A stretch of 64,000 nt of DNA, taken from assembly GCF_008831285.2 (NCBI RefSeq), contig NC_045144.1, forward strand, positions 12,511,858 through 12,575,857, in the 5' to 3' direction. The translations under genes were made by a program, and so were the position numbers. Positions within the stretch are counted from its first letter, which is position 1, and each line of letters begins with the position of its first letter. Below are positions 57,877 to 64,000 of the stretch, in pieces. The stretch comes from Nymphaea colorata (Eukaryota > Streptophyta > Magnoliopsida > Nymphaeales > Nymphaeaceae). A model generated the notes under the pieces. The model did not search any database and had not been told where the DNA came from. It was given only the letters and a program-made list of their open reading frames with translations.

Positions 57877-60800
57877 TCAATGCAAGAACAAGTGCGGATA
57901 TCTCTTCCGCACGTCCTCCTCAGGTTCCCATGTGCTCTCCTTCAATCCATGGTACTGCCATTCCACCTTCACTAAAGGGATTCTCTTTGTGCGAAGCACT
58001 TGCTCTCTTCGATCCACAATTCTGATAGGTTTTTCTTCCATTGTCAGATCATCTTGCACCTGAAAACCTTGAAAATTAATCACATGTGTCGGATCTGGTA
58101 CGTACTTTCGAAGCATGGAAACATGAAAAACGTCATGAACATGACTCCAGTCTGGTGGTAGTGCCAATCTATAGGCCACCTCGCCAATCTTCTCTAATAT
58201 CTCAAAAGGTCCTACGAACCTCGGGCTCAACTTTCCCTTCACACCAAAACGAAAAACACCTCTAGTAGGGGAAATCTTCAAAAACACATGATCACCCACC
58301 TCAAAAGTCAATTCTCTACGACGAATGTCGGCATAGCTTTTCTGTCTACTCTGAGCAGTCAACAACTTTTTCCTTATCAATTGCACTTGGTCGGTGTAGT
58401 GTTGCAAAACTAAAGGGTTTTCGATTTTTCCATCACCCAATTCGGTCCAACAAGCTGGCGATCTGCACGGCCTTCCATACAAAGCCTCAAAAGGTGCCAT
58501 CCCAATACTAGAGTGGTAACTGTTATTATATGCAAATTCTGCCAGTTTCACATGTTTGTCCCATTCTCCTTTCCACTCTAAGACACAAGCACGCAACATG
58601 TCCTCTAAGGTCTGAATGGTCCTCTCCGATTGCCCATCAGTTTGGGGGTGGAACGCTGTGCTTAGCTTAAGCTTGGTACCCAAAGCCTTCTGCAAATGCC
58701 CCCAAAATCTAGAGGTAAAACGTGGATCTCGATCCGAAATGATAGACCTTGGCACACCATGCAATCTCACTATCTCGCCAATATATAACTCTGCGAGACT
58801 TTCCAAAGACTGATTAATTCTAATAGACAGAAAATGAGCGGACTTCGTCAGTCGATCAACAATCACCCATATGGCATCATGCTGTCTTCGGGTGTGAGGC
58901 AATCCAACTACAAAATCCATTGTAATGTCTTCCCATTTCCACACCGGGATATCGATTCTCTGCAACAAGCCTCCGGGCCGTTGATGCTCTGCTTTTACTT
59001 GTTGGCAAACCAAGCACTTTGCCACATATTCTGCAATTTCACGCTTCATTCCAGGCCACCAAAAATTTCTCTTCATATCCTGAAACATCTTTGTACTGCC
59101 AGGGTGTATAGAAAACTTAGATTTATGAGCTTCATCAAGCAACCGTCGCTTCACCCCTTCATCTCTAGGGACCCACAATCTATGTCGAAACCACAATGAA
59201 CCCTCTTCATCTTGATGCCAGAAAGCATCTACCTTCTTACACTCTTCCACGTTCTTAGCAAAATCAGGATCTTCCTTTTGCTTCAATACAAGCTCTTCCA
59301 TCAAAGGGTGTTGTATCACGGCACTCATCGTTGCTTTGTTCTCGCCACAAAGGTAAGGTTGCCATGCTATCACATCTTGTAACAAATTCCAAGAACATGC
59401 TAACATACTATACATCGTTGCCTTAGCTTGCCTGCTCAAAGCATCAGCCACCACATTCGCCTTGCCTGGATGATATGATATCGTGAAATCATAATCTTTT
59501 AGGTATTCAAACCATCTTCTTTGCCTCAAATTAAGATCACTTTGAGAGAATATATATTTCAAAGACTTGTGATCTGTAAACACTTCAAATGTTGCCCCAT
59601 AGAGATAATGCCTCCAAATCTTTAGTGCAAACACAACTGCTCCCAACTCCAAATCGTGAGTGGGATAGTGATGTTCGTGTGTCTTCAACTGCCTTGATGC
59701 ATAAGCCACCACACGGCCATTTTGCATCAGCACACAACCATAACCGATTCCTGATGCATCTGTGTACAGTACAAAACCCGAATGACCTGATGGAAGCGTC
59801 AGAATAGGAGCAGCAGTAAGCTTGTCCTTCAGAGTTTGAAAACTCCTCTCACACTCTTCATTCCAAATAAACTTCACTCCTTTTCTCAATAGCTTAGTCA
59901 TTGGTGTAGCTATTTTCGAAAAGTCTTGTATGAACCTGCGATAATATCCTGCCAATCCCAAAAAGCTTCTAACCTCGGTTACACTGCATGGCGTCCTCCA
60001 GTCCTGCACAGCTGACACCTTAGCCGGATCGACGGATACTCCATCCTTAGAGATTACATGACCCAGAAAGTTTACATTCTCTAGCCAAAATTCACATTTT
60101 GAATACTTGGCATACAACTTATGCTTGCGCAAAAGACCCAATACACTTCTCAAGTGATCTCTATGCTCTGTCACACTCTCTGAGTACACCAAAATATCAT
60201 CCACAAAAACAATAACAAATCGGTCCAAGAACTCTTGGAAAACCCGATTCATGAGGTCCATGAACGCTGCGGGAGCATTGGTCAACCCAAAAGGCATGAC
60301 CCTGAATTCATAGTGCCCATATCTGGTTCGAAATGCAGTCTTAGCAACATCTTCCTCCCGTATCAAGAGTTGATGATAACCTGTCCTCAGATCGATCTTG
60401 GAGAAAACCTTTGCATCCTTAAGCTGATCAAACAAGTCTTCAATTCTAGGAAGCGGATACTTATTCTTGATGGTGATTTGATTCAACATGCGGTAGTCGA
60501 TACACAAACGCATTGTCCCATCTTTCTTCTTCACAAACAACACTGGTGCTCCCCATGGTGACACACTAGGTCGGATGAAGCCCTTGTCTAAGAGCTCCTG
60601 CAATTGCTTCTTCAATTCTTCTAACTCTGCTGGTGCCATACGATAGGGTGCCTTAGAAATAGGAGCTGTCCCTGGTGACAACTCTATCTTGAACTCCACT
60701 TCTCGTGTTGGAGGCAAACTTGACAGTTCCTCCGGAAACACATCAGGGTACTCACTCACAATTGCCACATCCGGTAACCTCACCGGTTCCGGCTCATTGG

Positions 60801-62487
60801 TCAACACATTGACCAAGAAGGCAACACTTCCATTTTCTATCAATCGTTTAGCTTTCAATGCAGACACCATTATCTTATCAGTTCGACTGGCCTTACGAGC
60901 ATGGAACTCCACAGGTTGCATTTCATCAGTCAACAATTGTATCTGCTTCTTCCTGCAATCTATATTAGCATAATGTGCATATAACCAATCCATGCCCAAA
61001 ATCACATCAAATTCGTTAAAACTCATGATCACCAACTGTGCAGGTAAGTGATGTTGATGGATCTCCACGTCCACATCAGATAGATACCCACTACACGACT
61101 CTTGAGCATGCATAGGGCTAACAACTTTCAGAACATACGGCATCTTCCTAGCAGGCACTTCTAGTGAAGTAGCAAATCGACTAGATATAAATGAATGGGT
61201 CGCCCCAGCATCAAACAACACTCTAGCAATATGAGAACCAACAAGTAAAGTACCTTCAACAAGGTCGTGTGCCTGAAGCTCCTCCACGGTAGTAGCATAG
61301 ACACGTCCAGTCGTCTGTCGTGCGCTAGAAGGACCGGCCTCTGGCTTCTTCAACTCTCTTTCTTTCCTTAAGGGACAATCCTTGATAAAGTGCCCCATCC
61401 TTCCACAGTGTAAGCAAGCTCCGATCTCTCGATAGCACGGCTTTCCAGGGTGCACACGCGAACAAGTAGGGCACCTCTGAGAAGTCGGAGTAGCCACTGA
61501 CCCCTGGGTGGCCTCACTACGGGTTGGCTGGTTCCGTCTGAAAGTTCGATCATCCCGCCTCTCATAAGGCCTTGTCCTGCCTGCAAAGTGGTGGCGCTTC
61601 ACCTGGGTTCGTCCACCTTGTGAATGCTGGCTTGCTTTCTTCTGGTGATCCTTCTGTGTCCTCGCCCAGTCTTCTTCTATACATCTTGCCATAGTGACCG
61701 CCTCGTCCAAGTCACGAGGTCTGCTCGTCAAAACTTTGGTTCGCAGTCCCTCCCGCAGACCACGCACAAACTTACCTGCTCTAGCTCCGTTTGTGGTGTA
61801 GAAGTGTGGGCAATACGCCTCCAAGTGTCGATATCTTGTAATATATTCCTCCAAGCTCATTTGATTTTGCTGTAGATCAAGAAACTCTTGCATGTTCTTG
61901 TCTCTAGCATGCACTGGGTAGTAGGTGTTGAGGAAGGAATCTCTAAACTGCTTCCAAGAAATTGACGGTTGGCCTGCATACCGGATCTCAAGAGTTGATT
62001 TCCACCAATCCATGGCATCACCTTTCAGCAGGTAAGTGCCATAGTTCACTTTGTCTTCCTCAGGCATCTTCAGAAGCACAAAGATGCGTTCAACTTCCTC
62101 AATCCACTGTTTTGCCTTATCGTGACTGCACCCTCCTGAAAAGTTAGGCGGCTGCATCGCCATGAACTGTTGAAACGACACCGCTGATGCCTTCTCCTTA
62201 AGTGGCACAGTGGTGTCTCTGGAAGGAGATGCATTACTCCTTTGGTTACTGACCATGGACTGCACAAGGGAGGTCAGTGTTTGCAACGTGGTCAGCAAAA
62301 TAGACTGTTGATCCACAGGTGGAGTCTGCCTCAGTGGGGTTTGAGCACCCCCACCCAATTGGGCATACTGGTGCCCTGACGTACTGTCGTCGCGTGGGGT
62401 ATGCGCATCAGAATGGGCCGGACTAGGCTCTCTCTGTGCCTCTGTGGACGGCCCAGCTCGCTTCTTACCCTTACGATGATATTCCAT
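57877..62487 (-). CDS. Gypsy E gag-pol polyprotein with chromodomain, intact
   Basis: An uninterrupted frame of about 1536 residues from ATG at 62487 ([14 protein letters not shown]; an in-frame ATG at 62544 adds 19 residues). Domains by approximate residue: gag (110-290), zinc knuckle [14 protein letters not shown] (~357), aspartic protease [13 protein letters not shown] (~420; DAG in place of DSG, as seen in related plant elements), RT with [13 protein letters not shown] and catalytic FVDDILVYS (~760), RNase [12 protein letters not shown] (~905), integrase H2C2 HPGSTKMF...CLVCQQ (~1130-1160), and the DDE core: TMDFVVGLP (~1189), [10 protein letters not shown] (~1250) and [10 protein letters not shown] (~1285). 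The C-terminus has [20 protein letters not shown] (~1500), a chromodomain that in this family directs integration to marked chromatin. All catalytic motifs are present, so it is probably functional. Confidence 0.96.
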   Translation of the reverse strand: MEYHRKGKKRAGPSTEAQREPSPAHSDAHTPRDDSTSGHQYAQLGGGAQTPLRQTPPVDQQSILLTTLQTLTSLVQSMVSNQRSNASPSRDTTVPLKEKASAVSFQQFMAMQPPNFSGGCSHDKAKQWIEEVERIFVLLKMPEEDKVNYGTYLLKGDAMDWWKSTLEIRYAGQPSISWKQFRDSFLNTYYPVHARDKNMQEFLDLQQNQMSLEEYITRYRHLEAYCPHFYTTNGARAGKFVRGLREGLRTKVLTSRPRDLDEAVTMARCIEEDWARTQKDHQKKASQHSQGGRTQVKRHHFAGRTRPYERRDDRTFRRNQPTRSEATQGSVATPTSQRCPTCSRVHPGKPCYREIGACLHCGRMGHFIKDCPLRKERELKKPEAGPSSARQTTGRVYATTVEELQAHDLVEGTLLVGSHIARVLFDAGATHSFISSRFATSLEVPARKMPYVLKVVSPMHAQESCSGYLSDVDVEIHQHHLPAQLVIMSFNEFDVILGMDWLYAHYANIDCRKKQIQLLTDEMQPVEFHARKASRTDKIMVSALKAKRLIENGSVAFLVNVLTNEPEPVRLPDVAIVSEYPDVFPEELSSLPPTREVEFKIELSPGTAPISKAPYRMAPAELEELKKQLQELLDKGFIRPSVSPWGAPVLFVKKKDGTMRLCIDYRMLNQITIKNKYPLPRIEDLFDQLKDAKVFSKIDLRTGYHQLLIREEDVAKTAFRTRYGHYEFRVMPFGLTNAPAAFMDLMNRVFQEFLDRFVIVFVDDILVYSESVTEHRDHLRSVLGLLRKHKLYAKYSKCEFWLENVNFLGHVISKDGVSVDPAKVSAVQDWRTPCSVTEVRSFLGLAGYYRRFIQDFSKIATPMTKLLRKGVKFIWNEECERSFQTLKDKLTAAPILTLPSGHSGFVLYTDASGIGYGCVLMQNGRVVAYASRQLKTHEHHYPTHDLELGAVVFALKIWRHYLYGATFEVFTDHKSLKYIFSQSDLNLRQRRWFEYLKDYDFTISYHPGKANVVADALSRQAKATMYSMLACSWNLLQDVIAWQPYLCGENKATMSAVIQHPLMEELVLKQKEDPDFAKNVEECKKVDAFWHQDEEGSLWFRHRLWVPRDEGVKRRLLDEAHKSKFSIHPGSTKMFQDMKRNFWWPGMKREIAEYVAKCLVCQQVKAEHQRPGGLLQRIDIPVWKWEDITMDFVVGLPHTRRQHDAIWVIVDRLTKSAHFLSIRINQSLESLAELYIGEIVRLHGVPRSIISDRDPRFTSRFWGHLQKALGTKLKLSTAFHPQTDGQSERTIQTLEDMLRACVLEWKGEWDKHVKLAEFAYNNSYHSSIGMAPFEALYGRPCRSPACWTELGDGKIENPLVLQHYTDQVQLIRKKLLTAQSRQKSYADIRRRELTFEVGDHVFLKISPTRGVFRFGVKGKLSPRFVGPFEILEKIGEVAYRLALPPDWSHVHDVFHVSMLRKYVPDPTHVINFQGFQVQDDLTMEEKPIRIVDRREQVLRTKRIPLVKVEWQYHGLKESTWEPEEDVRKRYPHLFLH

Positions 62488-62706
62488 CTGTACAAACAAG
62501 AACCTTAATCTCAAATCCAGTCTATGACTAATCTCACAAATCAAATCACAACGTGCATTAGCACGAAGTTCAAAACATAGATCACATTACGTACTTATAC
62601 GTGAAAAAGCATAACCACAATAACAATCTAATCAAATGAATGCGTACCTGGGCAACACGGCTTCACAAATAGGCTTTAACTCACATCCATAGTGGGGTTT
62701 GCCATG

Positions 62707-62718
62707 GCTCTGATACCA
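62707..62718 (-). promoter_or_regulatory. Primer-binding site of Gypsy E
   Basis: Minus strand TGGTATCAGAGC, four bases inside the 5' LTR. Confidence 0.9.
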
Positions 62719-62722
62719 AAAC

Positions 62723-64000
62723 TGTCACACCCCGACCTTTTTGACACTCAAACATTTTTTTTTTTCTAACATCCAACATCGAGGTGTGACTACACAATAG
62801 TTCAAAAAGGAATGAGCCAAGCAATTCAAAACAATGGGGCAAGCTTTCCATTATATAGCATTTCAATTCAATTGTACATTTGACAAAAATGCCCCAAAAT
62901 CACAACATCGATGCCTCATCAAAACAAGGCATCAGTAAAAACCAAAAACCCGACGCGCCGGCACTACAAGAACAAAACAAAACCCAAAACCTCCCCAGTA
63001 GGACGTGAGTGTAGCCATCTGCTCAGCCTGCTGCCCCGGGTACACCAAAACCTGAAAAAAGGAAACAACTGAAGGCTTAGCCTTCGCAGTATGGCAACAA
63101 GCCAGGAAAAGTCCAAGCCCTCTTAGGTCGGGCTCAGTACACAAACAAACATCAGAACAATCTATCATTATGTCGTGTCAAGACACGACATGCAGACGCC
63201 ACTCAATGGCTACAATAACATAATTTCAATCACATGCAAGGCATCATCAACATGTCACTTGCATTCATAAGCACAACAGTCACATGCACAACAATCCTAT
63301 ATATTTCAATCACATACATTGCAGTTTCATTACTATCAGTGAATTTACAGTTCCTGTGGGTGCAAACACAGGCACGTGCACACCGCGGGCGGCCCACAGC
63401 CGAGAGACAACCCCCGTGGTGGCCCAGAACAGTATGGATCCATCTATCCGCTGCAGCGGTAGAGCACTCATCCATGGATGTGTGAATTCCAAGGAGAGAT
63501 ACTCAGCCTTCCCTAGGACACCCAGGTTGGGAAGGCGGGAGCCTACGCTCCAAGCACATCACACAACAGTACCCTGGGGCCTTGCACCGCCTGCGCTCCG
63601 AACAGGCGAGACCAGTGGCGAAAGTGGGACAACTCCCATATACATAGTCACATCCCACTGGCCTCTCATCTCTTATTCTTTCATTCTTATACTTATACTT
63701 GCACAAACACATTTAACTGGCTAGCTCCTGAGGTTGGTTCACTTCACGAGTGAACCCACACCTCCAATTGCCTCCACACGAGGGTTACACATAACCACAA
63801 CAGTTTTGGCTAGCCGTCATAACAATATGGGCACAACTACCCACTGTGCAAACATTTGTATCATTGCCCGCGGCAATGGGTATTCAATAAACATAACATT
63901 CACATTCATCATCATAACAATCACATCTTTGAAAACTTAGCCAAACCACAGAAAGTAGTCTCAATCTGTGGTGGGCTCGTAGCTGTCCTATGCAGTTATC
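62723..64000 (-). repeat. 5' LTR of Gypsy E (cut by window end)
   Basis: 1278 of an expected ~2983 bases. It aligns with 54848-56124 at a constant offset after one single-base indel in the T run. Confidence 0.93.

Larger units (their letters stand above)
49334..64000 (+). other. Giant DHAD intron 10 (donor at 49334, no acceptor in window)
   Basis: Exon 10 ends NFK followed by the donor GTACTT. No sequence resembling the DHAD C-terminus was found to 64000. Copia D starts at 49823, and Gypsy E fills the rest. The first 490 bases (49334-49822) are ordinary AT-rich intron with no gene. If the gene is intact this intron exceeds 14.6 kb; if not, the gene is truncated here. Confidence 0.7.
54848..64000 (-). 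mobile_element. Gypsy E, Tekay/Del-like chromovirus (right end beyond window)
   Basis: The 3' LTR is 54848-57829 (2982 bases, TGTCACACCCC to GCGTTACA). The 5' LTR starts at 62723 and runs past the window end. The minus-strand PBS is at 62707-62718, and the polypurine tract (sense GTTAGGAGGGTAGGA) abuts the 3' LTR at 57830-57844. One long polyprotein ending in a chromodomain, together with LTRs of about 3 kb, fits the Tekay/Del group. The visible part of the 5' LTR matches the 3' LTR with one T-run indel and one substitution (G at 55384, T at 63260) by eye. The predicted TSD is TAGTC (54843-54847). Confidence 0.95.

Overview
This is nuclear DNA of a seed plant, most likely an angiosperm. The evidence is an intron-rich gene for a plastid-type enzyme (dihydroxy-acid dehydratase, DHAD) with canonical GT-AG introns, surrounded by plant-style Ty1/Copia and chromodomain Ty3/Gypsy retrotransposons, a plant L1-type LINE and hAT/Harbinger-like DNA elements. 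I cannot name the species. No prokaryotic-type operon, CRISPR array, rRNA or convincing tRNA gene was seen. Layout: 1-0.8 kb holds an unrecognised minus-strand ORF behind a tRNA-iMet-type primer-binding site (PBS). 1.28-2.87 kb holds two non-autonomous hAT elements with 8-bp target-site duplications (TSDs). 2.9-8.9 kb is decayed minus-strand retroelement debris, including a Copia relic whose zinc knuckle, protease, integrase and reverse transcriptase (RT) fragments can still be read. 10.5-12.76 kb is an internally deleted Gypsy-type element with TSD CTCAG; its 5' LTR carries a 467-bp Harbinger-like insertion. 13.8-16.5 kb holds a MITE-like repeat (second, inverted copy at 41.6 kb), a 91-bp tandem duplication and the tail of a hAT transposase pseudogene. 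18.13-35.0 kb is a three-level nest: Copia A (minus; TSD GGATA) contains Copia B (plus; TSD ACCTT), which contains Copia C (minus; TSD ACATG). LTR divergence falls from A to B to C, as the nesting order requires. 35.2-41.0 kb is a degenerate plus-strand LINE. From 45.4 kb lies the only host gene recognised: the first ten coding exons (481 codons) of plastid DHAD, plus strand, with no frameshift or stop. Exon 10 ends at 49333. The remaining roughly 130 C-terminal codons are not in the window, because the following intron holds an antisense Copia (D, from 49.82 kb), itself split by an antisense Tekay/Del-like Gypsy chromovirus (E, from 54.85 kb). E has an open polyprotein of about 1536 residues and LTR copies that look almost identical over the ~1.28 kb that can be compared, so it is very recent and possibly still competent. 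How the parts relate: apart from DHAD (branched-chain amino-acid synthesis in the plastid), the window is mobile DNA. The open biological questions are whether DHAD is still spliced across an intron of more than 14.6 kb full of antisense retroelements, and whether C and E are active. I found no convincing undescribed multi-gene system.
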